From Bacteroidales bacterium KHT7 (GTDB lineage Bacteria; Bacteroidota; Bacteroidia; Bacteroidales; Bacteroidaceae), in contig FNBQ01000027.1 of assembly GCA_900102385.1 (NCBI GenBank), positions 1 to 51,804 of the forward strand: 51,804 bases of DNA. Direction: 5' to 3'. The notes below the pieces were generated by a model, which saw only the letters and a program-made list of their open reading frames with translations, did no database searches and was not told the origin of the DNA. This document shows, in pieces, positions 24,582-32,549 of this stretch (positions are counted from its first letter, which is position 1; each line of letters begins with the position of its first letter). The translations under genes were made by a program, and so were the position numbers.

Positions 24582-25196
24582 TTACCATCGCTGTTCATCT
24601 TGTGGATATGGATAGTCGTTCTTAATCAGATAAGATGTTAAACGGGCTTGGAAATATAGTTTCCACATAAACTTCCATGTCAGAACTGGATATGCTTTTC
24701 TTAAACGCTTCATTATCTTTATATAAGTGAAGATGTTTAATATAGGAATTTGCTCAATCGCCAGACCAAGATCATCACTATGAATACTATAGCAAAGGTA
24801 ATCTTTGGAATATTCATGTATTCTGTAATACACCGCCAATAGATATGTATTATATAAGCCCATTGTAAGGATTGTGCATGTATACCCTTTGTGCGTTTTA
24901 CCCCAATGTATAAATTTATTTTCATACTCAGGCTCATACAATATAAAGTTAAGTATTGCGTGCATAATGTGATTTGTTAAAAACAGAAGTATCCCAAAAA
25001 CTATGTATATATCGTCGTCATGCAGAAACACGATATCTGTATCGGTTAGTTGGCACACAACAATAAACAGTATGGTTGCAATCTCCACAATTACAAGACC
25101 TACTCCACAAAGGAATAGAGTGTATAGGCATTTGTATAATGGAGATTTTAATAAATTCTTAATATGCTTTACTCTTTCTAATAAACTTTTTCCCAT
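24582..25196 (-). CDS. Four-helix membrane protein (family C, copy 1)
   Basis: 204 residues; hydrophobic segments at about 22-48, 62-86, 108-126 and a weaker one near 145-160. Its C-terminal part I-E-Q-I-P-I-L-N-I-F-T-Y-I-K-I … A-R-L-T-S-Y-L-I parallels I-Q-S-M-I-P-L-L-N-I-Y-L-Y-R-I … G-R-L-A-Y-T-L-I in 31961-32539, and the helix spacing is similar. They are probably distant paralogues. A membrane immunity role is possible. Confidence 0.62.
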   Translation of the reverse strand: MGKSLLERVKHIKNLLKSPLYKCLYTLFLCGVGLVIVEIATILFIVVCQLTDTDIVFLHDDDIYIVFGILLFLTNHIMHAILNFILYEPEYENKFIHWGKTHKGYTCTILTMGLYNTYLLAVYYRIHEYSKDYLCYSIHSDDLGLAIEQIPILNIFTYIKIMKRLRKAYPVLTWKFMWKLYFQARLTSYLIKNDYPYPQDEQRW

Positions 25197-25282
25197 GATA
25201 TAACTAATATAAGTAATCGTCGATATTTAAATCTGCCATCTTAATTGTTTTCTTCAACTCCAGACTTCTTACAGATTTCATT

Positions 25283-25711
25283 TTAGTTTTCAAGATAGAA
25301 TATTGCACCATCATGTCTAATCATAATTAAAATAGTCATATCTTGGGGAAAGATAATTATATTATCTGAGTAAGGAAACCAAATATCGCTAAAATATTTT
25401 GAGAAATCATGTGTTTGAAGTTTATCTATTGTTTGAAATTCATCCCAATCAATATATATTATATCACTTGATAATTTCAATTCTTTAAACACGTCTAATA
25501 TATCAAAGTTCTCGTCAAGAGCGTTATACTTCTCTATAAATAAAGCATTTGATTGAAAATTATCAAAAACAGATACTTGGGAATCATATACTTGCGTCTT
25601 TTCTTGGAAATGATGATAACATATATTACAATTTGTTTTGCTCAATTCTTGAAACGAAGGAAAAGGATTCCCCGTTTCTTTCTCAAATAAATCGATTTTA
25701 AACTTTTCCAT
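25283..25711 (-). CDS. Cytosolic acidic protein, immunity-like
   Basis: 142 residues, no signal, acidic and aromatic. Blocks: I-I-Y-I-D-W-D-E-F-Q-T-I, then D-F-S-K-Y-F-S-D-I-W-F-P-Y-S-D-N-I-I-I-F and a C-terminal I-R-H-D-G-A-I-F-Y-L. Its size, acidity and solitary strand-helix character resemble immunity proteins of contact-dependent systems, but no named family is assigned. Confidence 0.6.
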   Translation of the reverse strand: MEKFKIDLFEKETGNPFPSFQELSKTNCNICYHHFQEKTQVYDSQVSVFDNFQSNALFIEKYNALDENFDILDVFKELKLSSDIIYIDWDEFQTIDKLQTHDFSKYFSDIWFPYSDNIIIFPQDMTILIMIRHDGAIFYLEN

Positions 25712-25739
25712 TTAATCTGTATGTTATGTGGCGCTAACC

Positions 25740-26984
25740 TTATAGTCCGTAAACTTTTTTGAATAGCTCTAAATCTTCGGTTGGAATATTGTCTTTATTA
25801 ATAAATGACAGTTCAATAATGGATTGACTATCGTAATGATTATATTCATATTTTGATACAATAAGCCCACCTTCAATATGTCTTCTGGCAAGGGAAATAT
25901 CCTCGCTCTCAAACACTCCATACTTTTTCTCCATGATTCTGCGTAATTTTTCGAGAACTCTGAGCCCATCTTCTTTTCCTTTGATGCTGAGGCTGATTTC
26001 CACGCAAAAAACAAAGGTTGTGTTTATGTCGTACTCGACAACGATGTGACAAGAATCGCCAAAGTAAGTTCCGTAGAAGAATCTTCGATTGTCGGATTCT
26101 TCCATGTAGATGTCGCGGACAAATCCTTGCTCGGTCATTTTATGGCAAAATCCGTCGATGTTTCCCCACAGTTTCGGCTTCAAGCCCAATATTTCAATGG
26201 GGGTGGATTTGTCAGATTTGTTTATCTCGGCAATCTGTTTGTCAGTCAATTCCTTTTTTGTCTTTTTCTTGAATCTTGGGGTAGAATTGTTTGGAGAGAA
26301 AACGGCACGGATGCTGTTTCCGCAGCATCTGCCTAAACGTGCATCAACATCAGGACACTCTTCGAAGTTCAGTTCGTATGCATGGCTCGGGTATTTTTCT
26401 TGGCTAAGCACACAAGACCAATATCCGCCATATTTGCCCGAAGAAGGGTCATCGGGATTATATTTGCAGGCAGAAGGTAGGAATATGGCGTTACCGTTGG
26501 TAGATGAAACTATGAAGCCTTCTGTTCCTGAGTTCTTATAGCTGTTTGTCCATATCCAATCACAACATTCTGCCAATTCCCGAAAATCTTCTTGCGTAGG
26601 CATGTGCCAAGGAAGTCCCCAGTTTGCCGTTGCTGCATCGTCTTTCGGCTCTAAAATGTTTAGTGTGTCGGCGTATCCGTTGTTTCCAAATCTTGCGCTA
26701 TCGTAGCAATACTTTGTTAACTTGCTTGAATTCCCTTTTGCATATTTGTAATTGTTCCAACTATATGCAGACTTAGGACAAGTTTCGCCCCAAGCAAACA
26801 GGTTGCCCGGCTCGAATTCTGAACGTGCTCCAATATTCGTTGTTGCCCACAGATTGCCGCTCGGCAGACTCAAATCAACAAACTCATGTCCGTTAATTGA
26901 TTTCGTTGTTGCATCTTTTTGTGCAAGAACGGTATGTCTCGTAATGATGCAAAGTGTGAAAAATATAATAAAGTGTTTCATCAT
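25740..26984 (-). CDS. Exported FISUMP-like domain fused to an unknown C-terminal domain
   Basis: 414 residues; signal peptide to about residue 21. Residues 30-230 have the FISUMP (Fibrobacter major paralogous) pattern: H-E-F-V-D-L-S-L-P-S-G-N-L-W-A-T, N-L-F-A-W-G-E-T, W-H-M-P-T-Q-E, G-Y-W-S and a final I-R-A-V. A charged linker then leads to a second domain of about 150 residues (G-L-K-P-K-L-W-G-N-I-D-G-F onward) of unknown type. The combination looks like a surface domain joined to an immunity-like domain. Confidence 0.65.
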   Translation of the reverse strand: MMKHFIIFFTLCIITRHTVLAQKDATTKSINGHEFVDLSLPSGNLWATTNIGARSEFEPGNLFAWGETCPKSAYSWNNYKYAKGNSSKLTKYCYDSARFGNNGYADTLNILEPKDDAATANWGLPWHMPTQEDFRELAECCDWIWTNSYKNSGTEGFIVSSTNGNAIFLPSACKYNPDDPSSGKYGGYWSCVLSQEKYPSHAYELNFEECPDVDARLGRCCGNSIRAVFSPNNSTPRFKKKTKKELTDKQIAEINKSDKSTPIEILGLKPKLWGNIDGFCHKMTEQGFVRDIYMEESDNRRFFYGTYFGDSCHIVVEYDINTTFVFCVEISLSIKGKEDGLRVLEKLRRIMEKKYGVFESEDISLARRHIEGGLIVSKYEYNHYDSQSIIELSFINKDNIPTEDLELFKKVYGL

Positions 26985-27023
26985 GAATTTTATTTGCCCT
27001 CGTCGGAGGTGGTTTGCAAATCA

Positions 27024-27371
27024 TTAGTAATTTCTTTCCTTCTTATCCCATTTTAAGAAGTCTATAATTCTTTTGTTTTTTTCGGTTCCAATTGCCCAGA
27101 TGGCGGTTGTAGTTGTTCCGCTATTAAATATATATTGAATAATGCACAGACTATCTTTTTGTGGGATATACTTATCTAATCCTCCTTGGAATTCGTATAG
27201 CGAAACTCCTTTCTTTAGAACGATTGTGTCGACAGTTGTAGGATTGCCAAACTCATTTATTAGGTCAACATCTGAATATACTTCTCCTATTTCCACTTTT
27301 TTGTGAGAGCAACCCAAGAGCATACCTATTAGTGTTGCAAATGCAACAATGTGCGTTGTTTTTTTCATCAT
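27024..27371 (-). CDS. Small lipoprotein, unknown
   Basis: 115 residues; lipobox L-L-G-C (Cys 21). Mature part about 95 residues with E-F-G-N-P-T-T-V-D-T and Y-E-F-Q-G-G-L-D. It ends K-W-D-K-K-E-R-N-Y. No family recognised. Member of the array, 10 bases from the next gene upstream. Confidence 0.62.
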   Translation of the reverse strand: MMKKTTHIVAFATLIGMLLGCSHKKVEIGEVYSDVDLINEFGNPTTVDTIVLKKGVSLYEFQGGLDKYIPQKDSLCIIQYIFNSGTTTTAIWAIGTEKNKRIIDFLKWDKKERNY

Positions 27372-27381
27372 AACAAATTCA

Positions 27382-28053
27382 TTATCTGGTATATTTTAAC
27401 GCAATTTTCTGTTTAACGCATTGGTTATCATTATTATATGTTATGACTACAGAATCGTTGTCTGTTTTTTGTAGTCTGAAACAATCTGCAATAAATGGCG
27501 GCATATCGCTTGTTTCTGAGAAAAAATCATCTATGTTAAGCTCTTGAAATATATCTTTCGACAAATCGCAAAGAAACAGTTTATAATCAAAATAATCTTT
27601 CTCTGGAAGACATACACACAACAGCAGGCTGTCGTTATTTTCGGTTAACTCATCTATGTTTGAGATAAAACAATCGTATCCGTCGAAGACGTTTTTGCCC
27701 GTACTCTTTTCGAAGATATAATAAGACACCTCTGTTAAAGCCAGTTTATGACTTATCACAAAGTATTTCTCGAAATCCAATTCTGTATAGTTATCATCAT
27801 ATCTGACGTCAAATACCGAATCATCCATAAATCGCCCTTGTTCAACTATTGTCTTTTGAAAATCATTTTTCTCCAAACTAAATATCAAGAGAGAATCATC
27901 CGATGTAAATTCATGTAGCAGATATCCGTTTTTAAGATAGTATGTAGTGTCAATACGTTGCCATTGATTATCGGCATAAGGAATAGTACAACTTCTTTGT
28001 TTAGAAGAACATCCTAACACTAATGCGATTATAACAATATACAAATATTTCAT
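27382..28053 (-). CDS. Lipoprotein, unknown
   Basis: 223 residues from the ATG at 28051-28053: MKYLYIVIIALVLGCSS, lipobox V-L-G-C. The open frame runs up to 28149, but the extra residues are basic and would block export, so the internal start is chosen. The mature part is Asp- and Leu-rich, with D-K-N-D-S-V-like turns and repeated strand pairs. No family recognised. Confidence 0.62.
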   Translation of the reverse strand: MKYLYIVIIALVLGCSSKQRSCTIPYADNQWQRIDTTYYLKNGYLLHEFTSDDSLLIFSLEKNDFQKTIVEQGRFMDDSVFDVRYDDNYTELDFEKYFVISHKLALTEVSYYIFEKSTGKNVFDGYDCFISNIDELTENNDSLLLCVCLPEKDYFDYKLFLCDLSKDIFQELNIDDFFSETSDMPPFIADCFRLQKTDNDSVVITYNNDNQCVKQKIALKYTR

Positions 28054-28106
28054 TGTGCCTATGTGTTGTATTACCAAAATATCTGTTACCGGGCTCAGAT
28101 AGCTGG

Positions 28107-28709
28107 TTAAATGTCTAATTTTAAATTTCTTATAGTTTCTTTTTGCCATTGTAGTAATCTCTCTTGACCTTTGTCGTAAGAATAAGAATCAAGAAAACCT
28201 ACAAATTCTCGGGCTATATTTATGTCGTCCTCAAACCAATCAGAATTTGGATGCGTTTCAAAATCTAAAATCTTATTAAAATAAATTCTTGAGTTCTCAA
28301 AATCAGATTGCAGATAATAATGAAATGCATAACATTTGAGTCTACTAACGTCCGATCCATAATAAGGATGGGCATTTAGAAATGGAATATAGTCTGAAAA
28401 ACAGGTCAGACGTTCAAATTCCTTGAACGAATTTAGCATATTGTTGATTTTGTCGATTTCTGAAGGATTAAGATGCCCGCCTAATCTGTTTCCCAGACTA
28501 AAGTTGAGATGTGGAAAAGGATCGAACAAGGATTGGACAAAATACTGAATAAAGAAGCAATCCTCATTTATAGAGGAATCAAGATAAAATCCCTTCAATA
28601 ATTTAGCCCCACTTTCGTGTTCAATGACAGAATATGCCAATCTTCCCTTCTTTGTATAAGACGGGAAGGAGAGTTTTCTCATAATCTTATTCAATTCGGT
28701 ACTTTTCAT
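28107..28709 (-). CDS. Cytosolic immunity-like protein, unknown family
   Basis: 200 residues, no signal; alternative start at 28682 (MRKLSFP). Blocks: Y-F-V-Q-S-L-F-D-P-F-P-H-L-N-F-S-L-G-N-R-L-G-G, then E-F-E-R-L and a helical C-terminal half. The 'Q-x-L-F-x-P-F … S-L-G-N-R-L' pattern is familiar from small stand-alone proteins near Rhs genes (memory only). Its start overlaps a displaced fragment of an Rhs core, supporting a former toxin-immunity arrangement. Confidence 0.6.
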   Translation of the reverse strand: MKSTELNKIMRKLSFPSYTKKGRLAYSVIEHESGAKLLKGFYLDSSINEDCFFIQYFVQSLFDPFPHLNFSLGNRLGGHLNPSEIDKINNMLNSFKEFERLTCFSDYIPFLNAHPYYGSDVSRLKCYAFHYYLQSDFENSRIYFNKILDFETHPNSDWFEDDINIAREFVGFLDSYSYDKGQERLLQWQKETIRNLKLDI

Positions 28710-28783
28710 CTTCCTTTACATTCTGCGCCCATTCGGCAGGTACGGAGTGGTTGCCCTGTTCCTTGATGAATATCGGCTTCTTT
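28690..28783 (-). pseudogene. Displaced fragment of the Rhs core
   Basis: A minus-strand frame reads K-P-I-F-I-K-E-Q-G-N-H-S-V-P-A-E-W-A-Q-N and continues to a stop near 28690. It matches I-I-K-E-L-G-D-H-S-V-P-A-E-W-A-Q of the intact Rhs protein (around residue 2685, about 35340-35400), also at base level (GCGCCCATTCGGC). It lies between a truncated AAA gene and an immunity-like gene. About 30 codons remain of a lost second Rhs gene. Confidence 0.88.
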
Positions 28784-28786
28784 GTG

Positions 28787-29980
28787 TCAAGCCTCTTCGA
28801 TGACGTATTTTTCTATTGTACGGGTGGCATTAGAGAAGTTTACTCGCCATTGAGATAGTAAGGCGAATCCCTTCTCCACTTCTTCGTTGGGGAATCCAAG
28901 CGTATATATTTCGTATTCAGGGTCGTAATCCTTGATGGTGAGGTAGCCGCTCTGGTATATTACGGGTATTGGGTCGTTAGACTCTGCGTCGATGCAGTTA
29001 AGCACGTCGCTTGTTACCTCAGCCTTTGACATCTGCTCCAGATTGTAGTGATGTCGGCGCAGCAGTTCTACGAGGTACGACGGTGTGCCAGTCTCGAACC
29101 AGTAGCTGCGGAAATCTCCGTTGTTTAATGTGTTGAGCACGCTGAACGGATTGTATATTCCTTCCTTGGCATATTCGTTAAAGTGATAGCCGTCATACAT
29201 ATTCTTTAGCTTGGCTATGCACTCATCGCGAGTTATATTGTTGTCCGCTGCCAGTTCGTCTATCTTTTTGTCAAAAGTTGCAAGCAGTTCCTCTTCTGTA
29301 ATACCGCAGATGTTGTGGTATTTCCTCAGCATAGAGATATCCATTAGATTGTTAAGGTCGCTGAATACGCTGACTTTTCCAAACTTAGTAACTCCCGTCA
29401 GCATGGCGAACTTGATGCAGCCGTCCATCGACTTCAATGCTCCATAGAAGCCTTTGAGTGTTGCGCGGTATTCGTCTTGCAGTTCTTTGTTGCCTATGGC
29501 TTGCAGCATAGGTTTGTCATACTCATCTACGAGTATGACTACACGCCGACCAGTCTTTTCGTAGGCACGTTTTATTACACCTTGAAAACGAAGACCTGGA
29601 CTTGTTTCCGATTCCATTTTCCCATAGCTGTTCTCTGCTTTAGTTAAAAAGTCATTGAGTACATTCTCCAACTTCTCTTTCGCATCATACTTCTCGGTAT
29701 TCAAGTCAAGATGCAATATAGGGTATTCAGCCCAGTCTATGTCCTCTTTCTGGTCGATAGCCAAGCCTTTGAACAGGTCGCGCTTGCCCTGAAACAGCGC
29801 CTTGATGGTAGACAGCAGCAATGACTTGCCGAAGCGTCGTGGGCGCGAAAGAAAGTAATAGCGTCCTTCATTGACAAGTCGATATACATATTCCGTCTTA
29901 TCAATGTATGTATAGCCATCTATACGGAGGCTCTCAAAGTCTTGTATGCCTATTGGTAGTCGCAGCATCGTCTTTGCCAT
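28787..29980 (-). CDS. AAA-ATPase-like protein, truncated (nuclease domain missing)
   Basis: 397 residues. R-P-R-R-F-G-K-S (46-53) is the Walker A region and V-D-E-Y-D-K-P (151-157) Walker B of the AAA-ATPase-like family (PF09820 type). Full-length members run to about 520 residues and end in a PD-(D/E)XK nuclease-like domain (DUF1703). Here the protein stops at …Y-V-I-E-E-A just after G-F-P-N-E-E-V, so that domain is absent. The break coincides with the Rhs fragment, pointing to a recombination end-point. GC is higher than its neighbours. It has its own promoter upstream. Confidence 0.85.
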   Translation of the reverse strand: MAKTMLRLPIGIQDFESLRIDGYTYIDKTEYVYRLVNEGRYYFLSRPRRFGKSLLLSTIKALFQGKRDLFKGLAIDQKEDIDWAEYPILHLDLNTEKYDAKEKLENVLNDFLTKAENSYGKMESETSPGLRFQGVIKRAYEKTGRRVVILVDEYDKPMLQAIGNKELQDEYRATLKGFYGALKSMDGCIKFAMLTGVTKFGKVSVFSDLNNLMDISMLRKYHNICGITEEELLATFDKKIDELAADNNITRDECIAKLKNMYDGYHFNEYAKEGIYNPFSVLNTLNNGDFRSYWFETGTPSYLVELLRRHHYNLEQMSKAEVTSDVLNCIDAESNDPIPVIYQSGYLTIKDYDPEYEIYTLGFPNEEVEKGFALLSQWRVNFSNATRTIEKYVIEEA

Positions 29981-30032
29981 AGTCTTTAAAAAATTGAGGA
30001 ATGGAAAAATTAGGAACCAAAAATCCTAATTA

Positions 30033-30063
30033 CAAATTTACAAATAAATTCTGAGAAAACAAC
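30033..30063 (-). promoter_or_regulatory. Promoter of the AAA-ATPase-like gene
   Basis: Minus strand: GTTG (30060-30063, one mismatch to TTTG), 19 bases, then TAAATTTG (30033-30040). The -7 box lies 52 bases before the ATG at 29980. Confidence 0.5.
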
Positions 30064-30111
30064 ACCTTTTCTGGATTAAAATGGGAAACGCGATATAATG
30101 TCACTATTAGC

Positions 30112-30153
30112 CCCTCGAACTCTCTTCGATAGTATGCGAAAAGAGTTCGAGGG
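30112..30153. repeat. 17-bp hairpin with one mismatch
   Basis: CCCTCGAACTCTCTTCG (30112-30128) faces CGAAAAGAGTTCGAGGG (30137-30153) with one mismatched pair and an 8-base loop. GC-rich in an AT-rich gap. No T-run follows, so it is more like a REP-type palindrome than a terminator. Confidence 0.65.
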
Positions 30154-30180
30154 CGTAAATTCGGCAAAACGTTGGGAGGG

Positions 30181-30199
30181 CTTCGGGATTCGTTCGGGA
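30181..30199. repeat. Short repeat shared with 21692-21710
   Basis: CTTCGGGATTCGTTCGGGA occurs here and at 21692-21710, both times inside relic sequence encoding A-S-R-T-N-P-E on the minus strand. Confidence 0.6.
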
Positions 30200-30213
30200 T
30201 GCCTTCGGGTTTG

Positions 30214-30233
30214 GGCGTACGGGAATGCCGAAG
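30214..30233. repeat. 20-bp direct repeat R3, copy 1
   Basis: GGCGTACGGGAATGCCGAAG occurs identically and in the same orientation at 31225-31244. The pair brackets exactly one gene, the ankyrin lipoprotein. Confidence 0.8.
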
Positions 30234-30273
30234 TAAGGTGTTTTTGCAAAATTGTCGAGCTGAATATAATGCC

Positions 30274-31152
30274 CTAATATTTCTTTAAGTAATCTTGCCA
30301 ATTTGATGGATATTCTCTTTGGGCATAATTCTTTATATGCTCTGGTATCTTTGACGAAGAATAGTCCAGACCATGTTTCTTCAGATAATTAATCACTTTA
30401 TATTTGAATTTATGCTCTTTAGAGCCTAATTCGGGGGTAACACACCTTAGGCGATACAGAATGTCATCTTTGATATTATCCTTTTTATCGTATTCGCTAG
30501 ACCAATCATACCTAAAGTCGCATCCGTGCTCCAAAAGGAATAAAGTTGTCTCCATATCATCAAAAATAAGTGTGTTAGATAGAGCTGCGCTATCATTTAA
30601 ATTCGCCCCATACTTCAATAGCAATTTCACTTTCTTTAAGTTTTGATCAAAGTTGGTACAACTTATTGCAAGTTCCAAGGCACTGTTCCTGTATGGTACA
30701 TATTTCCCGAATCCATCCTTCGTTACTCCTGTACATCTGCTATTTGGATTACCACCGTATTTCAAAAGCAGTTCTAATATGTGAATGCGTTTATCGCAAA
30801 AGTCACACGCCAAGGTTACAGCATTACTACCGTCTTGTTTTATTGAATCACAATGTACATTGGGGTCTGCACCTAAATCCAGTAATGTCTCTACCGATTT
30901 TTCTTTCTCGTTCATAACTGCTATATGAAGCAACGTATGACCATAATTAGGCTCTTTGTAATCTACAGGGATGTTGTTAGTTGTTAGCTCTTCTCTGATG
31001 TCTTCTACATCTTCGCGTATTACGGCTTTAGCTAATTTTTCTGCTATCGTTCCATTAAAATTGCGGTAATCCATGCCTATATAATGACGTTCCTTATTCG
31101 CGTCGCATGAGATCACAAGTACGGATAATAGCAATATTGTAAAGATTCTCAT
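30274..31152 (-). CDS. Ankyrin-repeat lipoprotein, putative immunity protein
   Basis: 292 residues; signal with lipobox V-I-S-C (Cys 16). Ankyrin repeats: G-H-T-L-L-H-I-A-V-M and L-L-D-L-G-A-D-P-N (about 70-100), N-A-V-T-L-A and L-L-L-K-Y-G-G-N-P-N (about 108-138), S-A-L-E-L-A and L-L-L-K-Y-G-A-N-L-N (about 155-185), plus weaker ones. Periplasmic ankyrin lipoproteins are used as antitoxins or inhibitors in several toxin systems. Here it sits between two identical 20-bp repeats. Confidence 0.78.
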   Translation of the reverse strand: MRIFTILLLSVLVISCDANKERHYIGMDYRNFNGTIAEKLAKAVIREDVEDIREELTTNNIPVDYKEPNYGHTLLHIAVMNEKEKSVETLLDLGADPNVHCDSIKQDGSNAVTLACDFCDKRIHILELLLKYGGNPNSRCTGVTKDGFGKYVPYRNSALELAISCTNFDQNLKKVKLLLKYGANLNDSAALSNTLIFDDMETTLFLLEHGCDFRYDWSSEYDKKDNIKDDILYRLRCVTPELGSKEHKFKYKVINYLKKHGLDYSSSKIPEHIKNYAQREYPSNWQDYLKKY

Positions 31153-31224
31153 ATTTTTCTATTTTTCTATATTCTAATAATAAATTGGATGGCGACATCT
31201 TTTGTGTTGTTCTCAACGCGCATA

Positions 31225-31244
31225 GGCGTACGGGAATGCCGAAG
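31225..31244. repeat. 20-bp direct repeat R3, copy 2
   Basis: Identical to 30214-30233 in the same orientation, 1011 bp away. It lies upstream of the ankyrin gene start. Confidence 0.8.
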
Positions 31245-31268
31245 CTGAATGTTTTCCCGTCATACGTT

Positions 31269-31348
31269 TTATAGTCGCTCTTCCTGTCGAGCCTTGACTT
31301 TGTGTGCAGCGATGTCAATGAACGTTTTGTTGTATTTAAAGAGGAGGG
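31269..31348 (-). pseudogene. Coding-like relic with F-I-D-I-A-A-H
   Basis: One minus-strand frame reads K-Y-N-K-T-F-I-D-I-A-A-H-K-V-K-A-R-Q and on to a stop at 31269-31271. It is related to the tail at 21561-21720. Adjacent to R2 copy 2; source gene unknown. Confidence 0.5.
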
Positions 31349-31420
31349 ATTATAAACCCCTGTTCTGTTTTAATTGTGTGAATGTGTGGGGATTGCAAAT
31401 TCCCCACAAGCATATCTGTT
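31345..31420. repeat. Repeat R2, copy 2
   Basis: Shares CCCCTGTTCTGTTT-type sequence, then GTGTGAATGTGTGGGGATTG with 22561-22630. This copy also has a hairpin TGTGGGGA-TTGCAAAT-TCCCCACA (about 31385-31410) that may terminate the lipoprotein gene ending at 31430. Confidence 0.65.
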
Positions 31421-31429
31421 GCACATCCC

Positions 31430-31874
31430 TTAGTACGGGGGGCGGCTTATTCTTTTCTTTGTAGAATCAACCCTTAATATTGCGTTTGAATCCGTCCAAA
31501 AGAACTCTTGAATAAATACACGTCCACCCATACCCAAATGTGTAATAGTATATTTACTATTAGGACGTAATTTTACTCTTTCTTTTCTCTTATAGCCAGT
31601 ACCTGTCATTATTTCTTTAACAGATATTTCTGTGGTCGTTCCTTGTAACCTTATTGTATCAGTTATTCTTGTTTCATACGGATCTTTCTTCGTAATAAAG
31701 AATAAATGTCCATCATCTATTTGAGTACTGTCAGATTCAATTTCTAAAATTAGCAAGTTATGTACAACTATAATCTGTCGTTTCTCGTCCAACATGAACG
31801 AGTGGTCTGTTGTACATGCCATGAAAGAATACAATACTACGAACATAAAAACAGTATGTATTGTTTTTTTTCAT
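31430..31874 (-). pseudogene. Lipoprotein gene frameshifted in a poly(A) tract (possibly phase-variable)
   Basis: The ATG at 31872-31874 is followed by eight A's. With seven A's the frame would give MKKTIHTVFMFVVLYSFMAC, a perfect lipoprotein signal that continues without a stop to 31430. With eight, the reading from this ATG is out of frame. An internal ATG at 31846 is in frame but leaves only about ten residues of signal. So the gene is switched off by one base, or is subject to slippage. The mature part is beta-rich and ends …K-R-I-S-R-P-P-Y. Confidence 0.75.
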
Positions 31875-31957
31875 TTTTCCGATTCTATATATGCGTTCCA
31901 CCATTTATCCAGTTGCTCTATTTTTCTCCCAATTTGTTTTGATGTGCAAGCTATGAA
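31871..31957 (-). pseudogene. C-terminal stub of a lost lipoprotein
   Basis: The minus strand reads F-I-A-C-T-S-K-Q-I-G-R-K-I-E-Q-L-D-K-W-W and ends E-S-E-K with TGA at 31871-31873, overlapping the next ATG. I-A-C looks like a lipobox, but no start exists, because two stops of the preceding gene lie directly upstream. Only the lipobox-to-end piece survives. Confidence 0.55.
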
Positions 31958-31960
31958 TTA

Positions 31961-32539
31961 TTAGTCCCATTTCAGATACTTTCTGCCAGACTCATTCATA
32001 CAAACAATAAGTGTATATGCCAAACGACCTGTTAGATACAGCCATACAGCTGACTTGCCCTTCAAGTCTAAATCATGCCGACGCAATACTATTCTGTACA
32101 AATAAATGTTCAACAATGGTATCATTGACTGAATAGAAGGACCATTACCATACCACCATTCTGTTTTTGTAGATAAAATTTTTGGTCCCAATAATATTTT
32201 TAGCAAGAGAGTGCTATATATTCCGAGAGTGAAAAAAATCATTATGTAATTAAAATATTTATAATGTAGTACAAAATAACACACATTTCTATATGCGTGT
32301 TTATTCCGTATGATGAGATCTAACACAAATAAATGTGATAATATCAAGAATATTGCGCTAAGAGGAATAATTTCTTTTATTATGCTGTAATCCGATATCT
32401 CTGATATAACATCGCGGTAAAACCATATCATGCAAGCGCACCATAATGTACAACACGCCACAAATGATACAGACAAAATAATTCCAATAATCTTACTTGT
32501 CCATACAATGCCCTTCTTAATTTTTATGCTTATCGTCAT
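31961..32539 (-). CDS. Four-helix membrane protein (family C, copy 2)
   Basis: 192 residues; hydrophobic segments at about 14-40, 52-75, 90-112 and a weaker C-terminal one. The C-terminal I-P-L-L-N-I-Y-L-Y-R-I and G-R-L-A-Y-T-L-I parallel the 24582-25196 protein. It lies 10 bases downstream of the next gene in the array. Possible membrane immunity protein. Confidence 0.62.
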   Translation of the reverse strand: MTISIKIKKGIVWTSKIIGIILSVSFVACCTLWCACMIWFYRDVISEISDYSIIKEIIPLSAIFLILSHLFVLDLIIRNKHAYRNVCYFVLHYKYFNYIMIFFTLGIYSTLLLKILLGPKILSTKTEWWYGNGPSIQSMIPLLNIYLYRIVLRRHDLDLKGKSAVWLYLTGRLAYTLIVCMNESGRKYLKWD

Positions 32540-32549
32540 TTTTTATTCT

